A DNA stretch of 64,000 nucleotides, taken from assembly GCF_000204925.1 (NCBI RefSeq), contig NC_015435.1:1776349-1840348 (forward strand), written 5' to 3'. The notes beneath the pieces are model-generated. The model had not been told where the DNA came from, made no database searches, and was given only the letters and a program-made list of their open reading frames with translations. The translations under genes were made by a program, and so were the position numbers. The stretch is from Metallosphaera cuprina Ar-4 (GTDB taxonomy: Archaea; Thermoproteota; Thermoprotei_A; Sulfolobales; Sulfolobaceae). This document shows positions 11,261 through 20,481 of this stretch, piece after piece; position 1 is the stretch's first letter; every line of letters starts with the position of its first letter.

Positions 11261-11947
11261 TTACTTCACGAAATCGGTAATCGATGAAGACTTATTGGTG
11301 TTGGAGTTAGAAAATTTAGTATTTAAGATTTTATATAGTAGCTCAGCCTTTTTTCTACTACCTAAAATTTTTTCGAAATCTGCTATATTGCCATTACACA
11401 TGTTTCTCACAGTAGAGAATTCTTTCAAAAGTTTAGAGGCAGTTTTTACACCGACTTGTGGTAAGGACTGAACTAAGTAGAGCTGCATTTCCTCAATTGA
11501 TTCAAATTTAGGCTTGCTATGTAGGGAGATAGGCTTTCTCTCTAAATCTTCTTGATATTTTCTAGCTAATGTAAATAATATCTCTGAAGATTCGCGCTTA
11601 TTAGAAGAAAACAGGACGTTTACATCGTAATCTACAACAGCTGAAATTAGAGCTGAGTTAAATAGCTTGCTCTTCCCAGAAACTGACTTAGCTGTCTCTA
11701 GATTTCCTTCAACCAAGATAAATGCTTTCGTGTAAGCTTCTCTTAACCTCGACAACTGATCAAAGAACCTTTTATCATAAATCGAGTTTATAAGATCATA
11801 AACACTTTTCCTCTCCACTGCCACTCCCTCTGATACAACGTAATCGCCGACGGACAACTGTTGAGTAAATAAAATAGCTCCGAGCTCTTTTAGTAAATCT
11901 GGGATACCAGATTGAAATTCTCTAGAATCTACATAAATCCTTGGCAT
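11261..11947 (-). CDS. xpf: XPF/Mus81-type structure-specific endonuclease
   Basis: Crenarchaeal short-form XPF nuclease that cuts 3'-flap and branched DNA with PCNA. It has 228 aa: an ERCC4 nuclease domain with GDY (34-36) and the catalytic VERKSVYD (44-51), then a helix-hairpin-helix region (LPQVGVKTASKLLKEF). The C-terminal SSITDFVK resembles a weak PCNA-interacting peptide, as known for Sulfolobus XPF. It lacks the helicase half of euryarchaeal Hef, which is normal for crenarchaea. Confidence 0.92.
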   Translation of the reverse strand: MPRIYVDSREFQSGIPDLLKELGAILFTQQLSVGDYVVSEGVAVERKSVYDLINSIYDKRFFDQLSRLREAYTKAFILVEGNLETAKSVSGKSKLFNSALISAVVDYDVNVLFSSNKRESSEILFTLARKYQEDLERKPISLHSKPKFESIEEMQLYLVQSLPQVGVKTASKLLKEFSTVRNMCNGNIADFEKILGSRKKAELLYKILNTKFSNSNTNKSSSITDFVK

Positions 11948-11979
11948 TACAGTTCATTAGTACTTTACATGAAAAAATA

Positions 11980-12366
11980 TTAAGCCTTTGGAGGTGAGCT
12001 ACCCTGGGTACCTTGTGGATAGTACTTCTGTACAAGTTCGTTTACCTTTTTCTGAAGGTCTTCAAACTGCTTTCTAAGCAACCCTTCTTGCTTCTGATAA
12101 GTTCTACTCTTCAGCTCTAACAACTCCTTTCTCTCATTAAGTTCGTTCTGAACGTTGGTTCTCTCTTGTTTTACTAAAAGATTGCCTACTATCTTGTATA
12201 CAGGCGCATCTTGAGGAATGTTAGTTAGTTCCTTGAGAACTTCATTGACCTCTCTTAATTCTCCTTCTATAACACTTTTTTCGTAGGTAAGTCTCTCTAA
12301 TTGATTTTGTAATTGTTGTAGCTTTAAAAGTTGGGTTTGGAGTTCAGGAGGAATCCTTTCTGCCAA
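11980..12366 (-). CDS. pfdB: Prefoldin beta subunit
   Basis: Subunit of the hexameric prefoldin chaperone, which hands unfolded proteins to the thermosome. The 128 aa form two long coiled-coil helices ([19 protein letters not shown] and a C-terminal Gln/Lys-rich helix) around a central beta-hairpin ([17 protein letters not shown]). It overlaps the Pcc1 gene by 23 bp, so translation is probably coupled. Confidence 0.93.
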   Translation of the reverse strand: MAERIPPELQTQLLKLQQLQNQLERLTYEKSVIEGELREVNEVLKELTNIPQDAPVYKIVGNLLVKQERTNVQNELNERKELLELKSRTYQKQEGLLRKQFEDLQKKVNELVQKYYPQGTQGSSPPKA

Positions 12367-12589
12367 TCCAATCTACCTCATTTAGTGTACTTATCACACT
12401 GTAGATCCAGAATATATAAGAATTCATTATAGCTCTACACCTGGAAGCTGTCTCACAGGAAATTGTGATCTCATCATCGCTTAGTTTAACGTAATGTTTA
12501 TCAATATCTTCTATTAGTAGCGCGTCTCTAACTAAGGATCTTACTTCCTTGTCTAGCCCCTTTAGAGAGATGTTAATTGTTATCATCAT
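12344..12589 (-). CDS. pcc1: KEOPS complex subunit Pcc1
   Basis: Small subunit (about 81 aa) of the KEOPS complex, which makes N6-threonylcarbamoyl-adenosine at tRNA position 37. The pattern [22 protein letters not shown] and the tail EVDW fit the Pcc1 fold. It lies between the Brix gene and prefoldin beta, its usual place in Sulfolobales. An in-frame TTG at 12598 could extend it by three residues; I prefer the paired ATGs. Another KEOPS-like gene, Cgi121, is at 40839. Confidence 0.75.
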   Translation of the reverse strand: MMITINISLKGLDKEVRSLVRDALLIEDIDKHYVKLSDDEITISCETASRCRAIMNSYIFWIYSVISTLNEVDWIGRKDSS

Positions 12590-13106
12590 TAAGTCCAATC
12601 CTTGCTATTTCTACACCTTTTTTGTTAATAAAACTGATCTTACATATACTATCATACCATACTTTCGCCATAACGTTACATTCATAAGATCTTTTAGCGC
12701 CCATATCTATAAGAAATGATGCAACGTTAAAGCATTGCCAAGCCATATTCAGCAAACAAAGGCTTCTTCTAGTGTTATTCAACGAAATAGGTTCGTAATC
12801 GCTTCTTAGGCTCAACTCGCTTATTTTGAACTTATACAAAAGGTGCTCATATGCTACGTCATAAACTTCGATAGAGCCAGGATTTCCTTTGCTAGTATTT
12901 ACCACCACTAATAATATTCCCCCCAATACCTTACTCGCTATAAACATTTCCTCTAATTTTCTCTTTCCTCTATTTATTTTCAGGGAATCAGGAAAAATAT
13001 ATTCTAAATAATTTAAAAAACTTCTTGTGCGATTTGACGTGTCCCTAGAACTCGTTATGAGAACCCTAACTCGGGGTATAGGCCTGACCAGCCCATTTAG
13101 CTCCAC
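12573..13106 (-). CDS. Brix-domain ribosome biogenesis protein
   Basis: A 177-aa archaeal Brix/Imp4-type protein expected to act in pre-rRNA processing. The N-terminus VRVLITSSRDTSNRTRSFLN is the hallmark, with INRGKRKLEEM following. The ATG at 13106 makes a 41-bp overlap with the L37Ae gene; no closer ATG, GTG or TTG exists before the conserved region, so the overlap appears real. Confidence 0.8.
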   Translation of the reverse strand: MELNGLVRPIPRVRVLITSSRDTSNRTRSFLNYLEYIFPDSLKINRGKRKLEEMFIASKVLGGILLVVVNTSKGNPGSIEVYDVAYEHLLYKFKISELSLRSDYEPISLNNTRRSLCLLNMAWQCFNVASFLIDMGAKRSYECNVMAKVWYDSICKISFINKKGVEIARIGLNDDNN

Positions 13107-13284
13107 ATTTCTTGCAACTCCATATACCTGATGCTACTCTATATACTTTACCTGGAGTTTTACAAACTGGACATGTATGCTCCGAATATCTTTTACTCAT
13201 TATTTCGCTCCATTTTTTCCTAAGCGAGGAACCGTATCTAGCAGCAAATCTGCCTGCTATCTTTGAGCTATTTTTAGCTGGCAT
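13066..13284 (-). CDS. rpl37ae: 50S ribosomal protein L37Ae (eL43)
   Basis: Zinc-ribbon ribosomal protein of 72 aa. The Cys4 site is CPVCKTPGKVYRVASGIWSC followed by KKC. The basic N-terminus contains RFAARYGSSLRKKWSEI. It overlaps rrp42 upstream (11 bp) and the Brix gene downstream (41 bp), linking the exosome genes to this ribosome-related cluster. Confidence 0.94.
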   Translation of the reverse strand: MPAKNSSKIAGRFAARYGSSLRKKWSEIMSKRYSEHTCPVCKTPGKVYRVASGIWSCKKCGAKWAGQAYTPS

Positions 13285-14125
13285 TATTATTCACTACCTT
13301 TATTCCCATTATATTTTTAAAATCTTCTAACATTTTTTGACTAACCGTACGTGAAGTGTTCTCAGCGATTTCAATTTCTTGTTGGCTAAAGCTGCCTTCT
13401 CCAGACTTCTGTATCCCCACTATATGCCCGTCTGGAATATAAGAGAACGATATCTTCGCATCCATTATTCCTTCCTCTTCTAGATCAGGATCGACGACTA
13501 GGAACTTACCTAGTTTAGCTATAGTAACAGTAGCTACAGGATACCTGATAGGAAAGGGAGTAGTTTTATCCTCTTTGACAATATTTATGGTTCCATTATC
13601 ATTTACAATCCTAGGAAGTTTGGTATCATAAAGAGCTGCTACAGCAGATAACGTACAAGCGTCCAAGATGTTACCGCCATAATCTAGGACAGATATATCT
13701 ACCCATACCGTCCAAACCCTCTTACCCGGCTCTATTACTAATGCTGATAAGTCTACTGCTTTAGAGTCTCTCAAACTTCTATCAACTACCCTTGAGAGCT
13801 CAATTGCATTTTCGTCAGGTGGACCGGGCTCGAAGGTTTCATACGCTAAAGGCAATAGCTCTGCGTTAACTACTAAGTTACCTTGATTAGGAGTATCCGA
13901 GTATGGCTCGTCCTCTTCTATTTTCACGCCTGCCAACACTGTAGTATCACCAAGTTTCACCAATGCCGAACCGTCTGCCTTTTTGGCATACCCAAGGGTT
14001 ATAGACAAAGGCCTATAATCATTAAATTTCCTCCCGTCGTTTCTACTTCCTCTTTCCAAAAGCGATATTATACTTTCTTTCTTTATTAACGGGACCACAT
14101 TCTCTTTAGTTGGTGTCATCGACAT
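13274..14125 (-). CDS. rrp42: Exosome subunit Rrp42 (non-catalytic RNase PH-like)
   Basis: Structural RNase PH-fold subunit that pairs with Rrp41 in the hexameric exosome ring. The 283-aa length and features such as GRKFNDYRPLSITLGYAKKA, VKLGDTTVLAGVKIE and LEEEGIMDAKISFSYIPDGH match archaeal Rrp42. It lacks the paired catalytic aspartates of Rrp41. It follows rrp41 with one base between. Confidence 0.95.
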   Translation of the reverse strand: MSMTPTKENVVPLIKKESIISLLERGSRNDGRKFNDYRPLSITLGYAKKADGSALVKLGDTTVLAGVKIEEDEPYSDTPNQGNLVVNAELLPLAYETFEPGPPDENAIELSRVVDRSLRDSKAVDLSALVIEPGKRVWTVWVDISVLDYGGNILDACTLSAVAALYDTKLPRIVNDNGTINIVKEDKTTPFPIRYPVATVTIAKLGKFLVVDPDLEEEGIMDAKISFSYIPDGHIVGIQKSGEGSFSQQEIEIAENTSRTVSQKMLEDFKNIMGIKVVNNNAS

Positions 14126-14126
14126 C

Positions 14127-14873
14127 TTATGAACCCTCCTCCCGCATCTCGGCGAATTTAGATTTAAGCACTTCTTTCTCCATACTATAGATTGTGTTAA
14201 TTCCCTTGTACGCTAAATCTAGCCCTTGTTTAAACTCTTCTGGTGTCATATGACCGTTTAACTGAATTAATGTTATTTGACCCAAAGATGGCATCATGGC
14301 AACCGGCATGTCCGCCTCGCCCCACATATCTTCAGGCTCATTCAAATCCAATACAACCACTCCGTCTGCTTTTCCAACAGCTACGGCAGCTATTGCATCT
14401 CTTACTGGTATTCCAGCGTCTATTATAGCCAAAGAAGCAGCCATTAAAGATGCTAATCGTGTACCCGCGTCTGCCTGAATAACTTCCATAAATACATCTA
14501 TTGAAGACCTTGGGAACTGTTCAACAAGTACAGACGATTCTAACGCTTCGCGAATAACCTTCGAGAGTTCTATCTCTCTTCTACTAGGAACTGGACTTTT
14601 CCTCTCGTCAGTAGAAAACGGAGTCATATGATATCTTACTCTTAAAGTAGCTCTATTAGGTAAGGCTAAATGTCTAGGATGCATCTCTCTAGGGCCATAT
14701 ACCGCGGCAATTATTTTGGTGTTTCCTACCTCAACTAATGACGATCCATCCGCATTTTTTAGAACGCCAATTTCCATCTTCATTGGCCTTAGTTCGTCCG
14801 GTCTTCTTCCATCAAGCCTTCTTCCATCATCAAGTATTAGTTTGGGCTTCTGAACTTGTAACACTCTTATCAC
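14127..14873 (-). CDS. rrp41: Exosome subunit Rrp41 (catalytic)
   Basis: Phosphorolytic 3'-5' exoribonuclease and RNA-tailing subunit of the exosome. The 248-aa protein keeps the substrate Arg region ([20 protein letters not shown]) and the active-site aspartates in [19 protein letters not shown]. The start overlaps the end of rrp4 by 44 bp. The order Rrp4-Rrp41-Rrp42 is the classic archaeal exosome operon. Confidence 0.96.
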   Translation of the reverse strand: MIRVLQVQKPKLILDDGRRLDGRRPDELRPMKMEIGVLKNADGSSLVEVGNTKIIAAVYGPREMHPRHLALPNRATLRVRYHMTPFSTDERKSPVPSRREIELSKVIREALESSVLVEQFPRSSIDVFMEVIQADAGTRLASLMAASLAIIDAGIPVRDAIAAVAVGKADGVVVLDLNEPEDMWGEADMPVAMMPSLGQITLIQLNGHMTPEEFKQGLDLAYKGINTIYSMEKEVLKSKFAEMREEGS

Positions 14874-15573
14874 CTAAAGATTCTTTTATAAGTTTTTTAA
14901 TTCTATCAGTCAGACCCTTTGTGTGAGACTCCTGCTCAATTGTCCTGATTGCGGTTATTAGTATTTTTTCTTTCTCTATAGAAGGACAATTTGCCCATAC
15001 CCTCCCGTTTTGGGCCACTATCAGATCGCATCCAGTTTCAGTACTCAGTGTGTCCATCATGCTCCTGCCCTTTCCCACTATCCTAGGAACTTTTACTGGA
15101 AGCACATCTATTACCGTCCCTGTAGATACCCTACCAAGTCCTTTACCTTTTACTGAAAGGGTTGGATCGCTTGTCCTATCAAAGCTCTCTAATTTTGCTA
15201 TAACGAAGTCACCAACATCTATGTATCTCCTTAGATCTTCACCTACATTCGCTGGTCTCCCTAATAACGAGGCCGCTGGTAGGTAAGCCGAATAGGGAGC
15301 TTTTATATCCACAATCCAACCATATTGCTCTACATCTTTTACCAGAGCTATTACTGTATCACCTATCCGCGGATAATAGTGAGAGCCCTCTAGCGGTATA
15401 ACTTCAAATACTGGCTCTTTTATTTCCAAAATACCTACAACAGAAGCAAAATATTTATTGCTTTGCTTGATTATGTAAGGGGACCAAGGTATCTGAAAAT
15501 TCCCTTCTGCTATTAAATCCCCAGGTACAACTATCGACTTATCTTGCAGATATATTTTATTCTCACCCGACAT
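14830..15573 (-). CDS. rrp4: Exosome RNA-binding cap subunit Rrp4
   Basis: Cap protein that guides RNA into the exosome ring. The 247 aa contain an N-terminal domain ([10 protein letters not shown]), an S1 domain ([20 protein letters not shown], about 85-160) and a KH domain ([15 protein letters not shown], with GKGRS as the KH loop). It sits one base downstream of the SBDS gene. Confidence 0.95.
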   Translation of the reverse strand: MSGENKIYLQDKSIVVPGDLIAEGNFQIPWSPYIIKQSNKYFASVVGILEIKEPVFEVIPLEGSHYYPRIGDTVIALVKDVEQYGWIVDIKAPYSAYLPAASLLGRPANVGEDLRRYIDVGDFVIAKLESFDRTSDPTLSVKGKGLGRVSTGTVIDVLPVKVPRIVGKGRSMMDTLSTETGCDLIVAQNGRVWANCPSIEKEKILITAIRTIEQESHTKGLTDRIKKLIKESLGDKSVTSSEAQTNT

Positions 15574-15574
15574 T

Positions 15575-16273
15575 TCACTTCACTTGGATAACTCTAACTT
15601 CTACTTCTCCTTTAGTTATAGAATTTAACTTATCGATAATGTCTTGCTGAGCTCCTGCTGGTATCTCTATCTCTGCAACTAGTGTACCGTCATTAAGCCA
15701 AACCGTTTTTTTGACACTACCTAACGAGCTTAAACTCTGTTTAGCCTTGCCAGAATATTTCTGAGGAATCTTAACCTCCAGGATGGCTCTTGCAACCTTA
15801 ATTGGTATCACTTTCGTGAGCTCGTGTATGATCTGAAGAGCCTGAGCTTCTATATCTTTGTTCATGTCAATTTGAATCCTTGCCTGTTCCATAGCCATTT
15901 CAAGTCTAGCCGGAGGAATAGGCAGGTTAGTCTTAGGATCTATAGCATTTCTGTGAATAAAATCTATTATTTGCCTTCTTTTGGTCTCTAGGAGTTCCTT
16001 TCTTTGTTCAGCAGTAACAGGAATTTCTCCTTTGAGGATAATCTCTTTCGAAACTGTTTCAAAGTCAGTAGTGCCGAACACTTTCTTTAGAGAAGCTGGA
16101 GATGCCTTAAGCCCTTTCTTAACATCCTTATAGATTGTGTCTGAAACAACTATATCAGATAAAGAAATGCCTTTTCCTTCTCTAAGCTGCATTGCCTCTT
16201 TAGGTTTCACAAGAATCTCGAATCTTTCTCCATGAGATTCGAACTTCGCTATAACATAATCCTTTGGTCCCAT
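15575..16273 (-). CDS. sbds: SBDS/Sdo1 ribosome maturation protein
   Basis: Archaeal SBDS (232 aa), which in eukaryotes works with EFL1 to release eIF6 from the 60S subunit. The FYSH domain (YVIAKFESHGERFEILVKP), a central helical domain (LLETKRRQIIDFIHRNAIDP) and a ferredoxin-like C-terminal domain are all recognisable. It lies between psmA and rrp4, as in the archaeal exosome superoperon. Confidence 0.95.
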   Translation of the reverse strand: MGPKDYVIAKFESHGERFEILVKPKEAMQLREGKGISLSDIVVSDTIYKDVKKGLKASPASLKKVFGTTDFETVSKEIILKGEIPVTAEQRKELLETKRRQIIDFIHRNAIDPKTNLPIPPARLEMAMEQARIQIDMNKDIEAQALQIIHELTKVIPIKVARAILEVKIPQKYSGKAKQSLSSLGSVKKTVWLNDGTLVAEIEIPAGAQQDIIDKLNSITKGEVEVRVIQVK

Positions 16274-16292
16274 ATATTTTAATCACCATACT

Positions 16293-17015
16293 TTATATCT
16301 TTTGAATGTAACTAGACCTCTCTTCTGTCCCCATCTTCCTAAATTGGCCATCTTTTGTGGCAAAACCTATTTCTACATTATTTGGGCTCAGCTTCTCCCC
16401 TGGCTTAAGCGTAGCCTTTAATGCGTTTAGAGCTAAGAGAATGGTATCTTCAACGGTCAGGTCCTCTTTATAGTTCTTTTCTAGATAATCAGTTGCATTA
16501 TATCCTCCCTGTCCTATCGCTACGGCCTGATATGGCATGAATTGGCCGCTAGGTTCGGTCATGAAAAGTTTAGTAACCCCTTTATCTACCCCTCCTACTA
16601 TAAGGGCTACACCAAACGGTCTAACTCCACCATGTTGAGTGTACATTTGTTTAACGTCTGATATTAGCTTAGTCAAGTAGTCTATACTGATAGGTTCGTC
16701 ATAAACTAATCTGTGCTGTAGAGATGAGTTCCTGGCATAATCTATAAGTATCCTACCGTCTGAGGCTAGTCCCGCAAAACTGCAGCCTACATGATCATCA
16801 AGCAGAAATACCTTTTCTATACTATCAACGTCTAATAGCTGTGAAGCTTTTTTCTTCTCTCCTAGGATAACCACAGCGTTTCTAGTTTTCACTCCTAATG
16901 TAGTCCATCCCTTCTTTACTGCCTCAAAGGCGTAGTCTACTTGGTACAGAGACCCGTCGGGCGAAAATATTGTTATTGCCCTATCATAACCCATTGCGGC
17001 TGGTCCAAAAGCCAT
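16293..17015 (-). CDS. psmA: Proteasome alpha subunit
   Basis: Outer-ring subunit of the 20S proteasome (240 aa). The N-terminal gating helix and signature GYDRAITIFSPDGSLYQVDY are intact, followed by AFEAVKKGWTTLGVK. There is no catalytic Thr, as expected. It heads the proteasome-SBDS-exosome cluster; a C/D box sRNA lies immediately upstream. Its partners here are psmB (47255) and PAN (51568). Confidence 0.97.
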   Translation of the reverse strand: MAFGPAAMGYDRAITIFSPDGSLYQVDYAFEAVKKGWTTLGVKTRNAVVILGEKKKASQLLDVDSIEKVFLLDDHVGCSFAGLASDGRILIDYARNSSLQHRLVYDEPISIDYLTKLISDVKQMYTQHGGVRPFGVALIVGGVDKGVTKLFMTEPSGQFMPYQAVAIGQGGYNATDYLEKNYKEDLTVEDTILLALNALKATLKPGEKLSPNNVEIGFATKDGQFRKMGTEERSSYIQKI

Positions 17016-17060
17016 ATATCATCAATTTATACGATACCTAGAAGCTAATAAAAGTGTCAT

Positions 17061-17114
17061 AATCAGATCGTCGCAGGGTTCATCATAGCGCAGTCTGGAG
17101 CGGCGTCATCATCT
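17061..17114 (-). ncRNA. C/D box sRNA (2'-O-methylation guide), candidate
   Basis: The minus strand shows box C ATGATGA (17106-17112), a 12-nt guide, a D'-like CTGC, three bases, box C' ATGATGA (17080-17086), a 13-nt guide, and box D CTGA (17063-17066). Order, spacing and total length of about 52 nt fit archaeal dual-guide C/D sRNAs; only box D' departs from CTGA. The guides (CGCCGCTCCAGA and ACCCTGCGACGAT) should pair with rRNA or tRNA I cannot search. The stop codon of the Pop5 gene (17109-17111) lies inside box C, so the sRNA probably comes from the same transcript. Confidence 0.8.
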
Positions 17115-17549
17115 AGAACGTATGAGGCTCTTAGCCTTTTTTAAACTTCCGGTAGTTTTGTAAGGTATTAGGAGAGTTTCAACTCCATTTATTGATTTCA
17201 CAAAAGGTAACGAAGCTATGACCATTTTGTATCCTATCCTATTAGTGGATATTATGCCCATCATGTTATGAGGATCAAAAAAAATCACATGTGGTGAAGA
17301 TAAATCAAGCCACATTTTTCCTCCTAAGTATGAGACACCGTCCTTTATGGATTCCTCTATTGCTTGAGGAGATATATCCTGTTTATTTGATATCAATCTA
17401 AATATAATATATCTCTTTTTATTTTTCGATAACTTATATCTTCTATTCAGATCAATCTGAAAAGATTTATTTTTTAATTTTAAAATTAAAATAAATGTTA
17501 TTATAGATAACCATAATATAATTATTATATTAAGATATGTCTGATACAA
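17109..17549 (-). CDS. rnp2: RNase P protein component 2 (Pop5/Rpp14)
   Basis: Protein subunit of RNase P, partner of Rpp30. The conserved part is KKRYIIFRLISNKQDISPQA, LGGKMWLDLSSPHVIFFDP and the C-terminal YKMVIASLPFVKSINGVETL. I place the start at TTG 17549: GGAG precedes it and overlap with rpp30 drops to 20 bp; the frame stays open to a GTG at 17609. With this start the protein has 146 aa and begins with a very hydrophobic stretch (IIIILWLSIITFILILKL) before the Pop5 domain, unusual for a cytosolic RNase P protein. Confidence 0.85.
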   Translation of the reverse strand: MYQTYLNIIIILWLSIITFILILKLKNKSFQIDLNRRYKLSKNKKRYIIFRLISNKQDISPQAIEESIKDGVSYLGGKMWLDLSSPHVIFFDPHNMMGIISTNRIGYKMVIASLPFVKSINGVETLLIPYKTTGSLKKAKSLIRSR

Positions 17550-18081
17550 TATTAAACAGCTCCATTGGATATCGACTAATCCAGACGATCGCCCTCGAGG
17601 ATGACGCACCGTGAATCAATAAATAATTAAATAAGCTTAGCGGAGGCCAAACGTCTGAAATAGTTGATGCGCAGGATGAAAATACAATCTTTATATTATT
17701 ATATCCCCACTCTATACTTCTTCTTATCAATTCGGAAGAAGATTCGTTTAATCTAATCTCAATAAACTTATTTTTAATTTTTATTAAATGTAAGAGATTT
17801 TTTTTCAAAAGATGATAATTGGTTCTATCCAAGCTTATTCCATGTATTCTATAGTCGTTTAAGGCTTTGACTAAATTTTCCCTTGATGAAGGCTTGAAAA
17901 ACAGTATTTCGTTGGTTGAAGTCGTAGAAGGGTTACTCACACCACTGTAAAAAGTCCTTCTTATTCTAATGTCTTCTCCAGCTTCCGAAGCTGCGGAGTA
18001 CTCTAACACAAACTTGCTAAAACCCAAGCCTTTCATTACGTCAATCAGTCGGTTGTTACGTATACAGGTTTCCACTAGCAA
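17530..18081 (-). CDS. rnp3: RNase P protein component 3 (Rpp30)
   Basis: RNase P subunit with a degenerate PHP-like TIM barrel, 183 aa. Recognisable segments are GFSKFVLEYS, HGISLDRTNYHLLKKN and a C-terminal Arg-rich region in which SSRAIVWISRYP follows FNYLLIHGAS. It overlaps the RNA-binding protein gene upstream by 26 bp and pop5 downstream. The RNase P RNA gene is in the same window at 60631. Confidence 0.87.
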   Translation of the reverse strand: MLVETCIRNNRLIDVMKGLGFSKFVLEYSAASEAGEDIRIRRTFYSGVSNPSTTSTNEILFFKPSSRENLVKALNDYRIHGISLDRTNYHLLKKNLLHLIKIKNKFIEIRLNESSSELIRRSIEWGYNNIKIVFSSCASTISDVWPPLSLFNYLLIHGASSSRAIVWISRYPMELFNIVSDIS

Positions 18082-18493
18082 TTTGCCTCAGGACCTCCCT
18101 AAATTTTGCTATATCGTCTTTGAGACTTATAGTGATCTTTATTACATCCTCTCCGTCTTTAAGTACAACTCTATTTCTTGATATCAGTTCCTGTTTATCA
18201 ATCCTTAGGTATATCCTATTCCCCTGAGATCTGCTTTCCAGTGTTGATAGTAAGAAAACTATATCTCCCTTATCAAGTTTTGAGATTATTCTTTCAGTTA
18301 CTGCTGTAGCTTGTTTACCTTCGAGCTCTACTCTATAAGTAAGTATAGGATCGCCGTAATGACCAGTCACCTTAGTTTCGATCACGTTTAGTCCTTCAAT
18401 ATTACCTAAAAGCGAGTTCAACGATTGAACTACTTTCTGTTCACTTTCAGTAGAATAAGAGAAAATCGAAGCGACTAACTTATTGACTTTCAT
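18056..18493 (-). CDS. Exosome-operon RNA-binding protein (PF01877-type)
   Basis: A 145-aa protein of the archaeal RNA-binding family found beside RNase P and exosome genes. Typical features are ETKVTGHYGDPILTYRVEL near residue 40 and the C-terminal LRIDKQELISRNRVVLKDG. It is thought to bind structured RNA; its target is unknown. The gene sits between L15e and rpp30, the usual order. Confidence 0.8.
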   Translation of the reverse strand: MKVNKLVASIFSYSTESEQKVVQSLNSLLGNIEGLNVIETKVTGHYGDPILTYRVELEGKQATAVTERIISKLDKGDIVFLLSTLESRSQGNRIYLRIDKQELISRNRVVLKDGEDVIKITISLKDDIAKFREVLRQIASGNLYT

Positions 18494-18498
18494 TGTGT

Positions 18499-19149
18499 CT
18501 ACTTGCCTGGAATTCTATCATAACTCTGCAATCTATAGTACTTACTTGCTTCGTGTCTTCTCTTTTGTTCTCTCTCCTTCCTTTTCTTCACTATTTTTTG
18601 ATGTTGTGTCCCTCTTAGCCCACGTGATTTTAGCAAACCTCTAGTTCTTCTACCCGCAGAGGTTAAACCCCTAAACACTCTCCTAGTGTTTGCAGGGTCC
18701 TTTAACCACTTGAATCTGGGATCGGAACTAATAACTGGATTATTTGGATCGACCAGTATTATCTCGAAATATTTGTATTTACCGTCCTCCGCAACATAAT
18801 AACTTCCCAAAACCTCTAGGTTTGGAAATTTTCTGGCCGCTTTCTCCTCAGCGATGAACTGTAAACTTTTGGCTGGCGAATATCCATAAACGCCCATCCT
18901 TTTAGGACGTCTTCCGCTATTTGGCCTTTGTTTGTCAAGCCCACCCTTCTCTACTTTTACCCTCGCTATAACGATACCTTGTTTCGCTTTATAACCTATG
19001 GCTCTAGCTCTATATAACCTTGTAGGCTTTTCTATTCGCGTAACCGTGTTCTGATTTCTCCATTCAATAAGCCTCTGCCTCATTATAGTTTTCTTCCAAT
19101 CCTCACTGGACCACGTCTTCTCCATCAAGGAATAAGCTGAAGCCACCAT
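18499..19149 (-). CDS. rpl15e: 50S ribosomal protein L15e (eL15)
   Basis: Large-subunit protein of 216 aa. It contains [39 protein letters not shown] and the C-terminal region [19 protein letters not shown], all hallmark eL15 blocks. It is probably the promoter-proximal gene of the RNase P/exosome/proteasome cluster; its start lies 72 bp from the divergent YchF gene. Confidence 0.96.
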   Translation of the reverse strand: MVASAYSLMEKTWSSEDWKKTIMRQRLIEWRNQNTVTRIEKPTRLYRARAIGYKAKQGIVIARVKVEKGGLDKQRPNSGRRPKRMGVYGYSPAKSLQFIAEEKAARKFPNLEVLGSYYVAEDGKYKYFEIILVDPNNPVISSDPRFKWLKDPANTRRVFRGLTSAGRRTRGLLKSRGLRGTQHQKIVKKRKEREQKRRHEASKYYRLQSYDRIPGK

Positions 19150-19221
19150 AAAACCTCTCCTATAGAGCTAATGTCAACGGCTTAAAAAACTGAGCGGTAC
19201 CTTATTATTGAAGATAATAAA

Positions 19222-20424
19222 ATGATAACTATCGGTCTCATTGGTAAAACCAACGTAGGGAAAAGCACTTTCTTTTCGTCCGCTACATTAATTGATGTAG
19301 AAATCTCTAACAGACCGTTTGTTACTATAGAACCTAACGTTGGAGTAGCTTACGTACGTAAAGAATGTGCACATACTAAGCTTGGAGTGAGGTGCAATCC
19401 AAGGAACTCAATTTGTATAGGCGATTATAGATTCATTCCTGTTAAACTGGTTGATGTAGCTGGACTTATTCCAGGAGCTCACGAAGGAAAAGGTTTAGGT
19501 AATAAATTCCTTGACGATTTAAGAAAAGCCGACGTTCTAATTCATGTAGTTGATGCTAGCGGTTCCACTGATGAAGAGGGACGTCAAGTATCTCCCGGCA
19601 CAAGAGACCCTGAAGAGGACATAAAATTCGTTGAGAATGAGATAGATGAATGGTTTTATTCAATTATAAGTAAAGAATGGGATAAATTTGCCAGAACAAC
19701 GGACCTTAGTAGTAAAGACGTACCTGAGTCGCTTCTAACCAAAATATCTGGATTGTCGGTGAACAGGAAACAGATAATTAAGGCATTGAAAACTACAGGA
19801 CTAGATGGTAAAAAACTCCTTCTATGGAAAGATGAAGACATTAGATCTTTCAGCTCCGCTTTACGCCGTATATCTAAACCTATTGTTATAGCAGCAAACA
19901 AGGCTGATATGCCTACAGCAAAAGAAAATATCAATAGACTAAAAGCCAAATATCCTTTTGTAATACCTGTTAGCGCAGAATCAGAGCTAGCGCTTAGAAG
20001 AGCAGCAAAAACTGGTCTAATTGACTATATCCCGGGAGACTCTAGCTTCAAGGTGAAAGGGACTATAGATAAGAAAAGAGAAAAAGCTCTAGAATTCATA
20101 AGAGATACTGTTCTTAACGTGTATGGAAACACGGGGGTCCAGCAGGCTCTAAATGATGCAGTGTTCGGTGCACTCAACATGATTCATGTCTATCCCGTAG
20201 AAGACGAAAGGAGATACACGAATAGGGATGGTGACGTCTTGCCAGATGTATTGCTTCTAGAAAATGGATCTACACCAAGAGACATGGCTTTCTTGATACA
20301 TACCGACTTAGGTAAAGGGTTCCTGTACGCCATTGAAGCAAAAACCAAAATGAGGATTGGAGAGGACTACATTTTAAAAGATGGAGACGTAATTAAAATT
20401 GTATCGACTTTATCTAGAGGCTAG
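19222..20424 (+). CDS. ychF: YchF/OLA1-family P-loop NTPase with TGS domain
   Basis: Obg-related NTPase of 400 aa. G1 is GLIGKTNVGKST (residues 5-16), G3 is DVAGLIPGAHEGKGLGN, G4 is ANKADMP, and the C-terminal TGS domain carries DGDVLPDVLLLENG and ILKDGDVIKI. The cysteine-bearing insert VRKECAHTKLGVRCNPRN near residue 50 is typical of the archaeal/eukaryotic branch. A role in ribosome or stress biology is presumed from the family. Confidence 0.9.
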   Translation: MITIGLIGKTNVGKSTFFSSATLIDVEISNRPFVTIEPNVGVAYVRKECAHTKLGVRCNPRNSICIGDYRFIPVKLVDVAGLIPGAHEGKGLGNKFLDDLRKADVLIHVVDASGSTDEEGRQVSPGTRDPEEDIKFVENEIDEWFYSIISKEWDKFARTTDLSSKDVPESLLTKISGLSVNRKQIIKALKTTGLDGKKLLLWKDEDIRSFSSALRRISKPIVIAANKADMPTAKENINRLKAKYPFVIPVSAESELALRRAAKTGLIDYIPGDSSFKVKGTIDKKREKALEFIRDTVLNVYGNTGVQQALNDAVFGALNMIHVYPVEDERRYTNRDGDVLPDVLLLENGSTPRDMAFLIHTDLGKGFLYAIEAKTKMRIGEDYILKDGDVIKIVSTLSRG

Positions 20425-20481
20425 AAACTGGTAGACTAAAACGGGTTTACTATTAAAACCTAAAGAATTTAGGGTAAGCAC

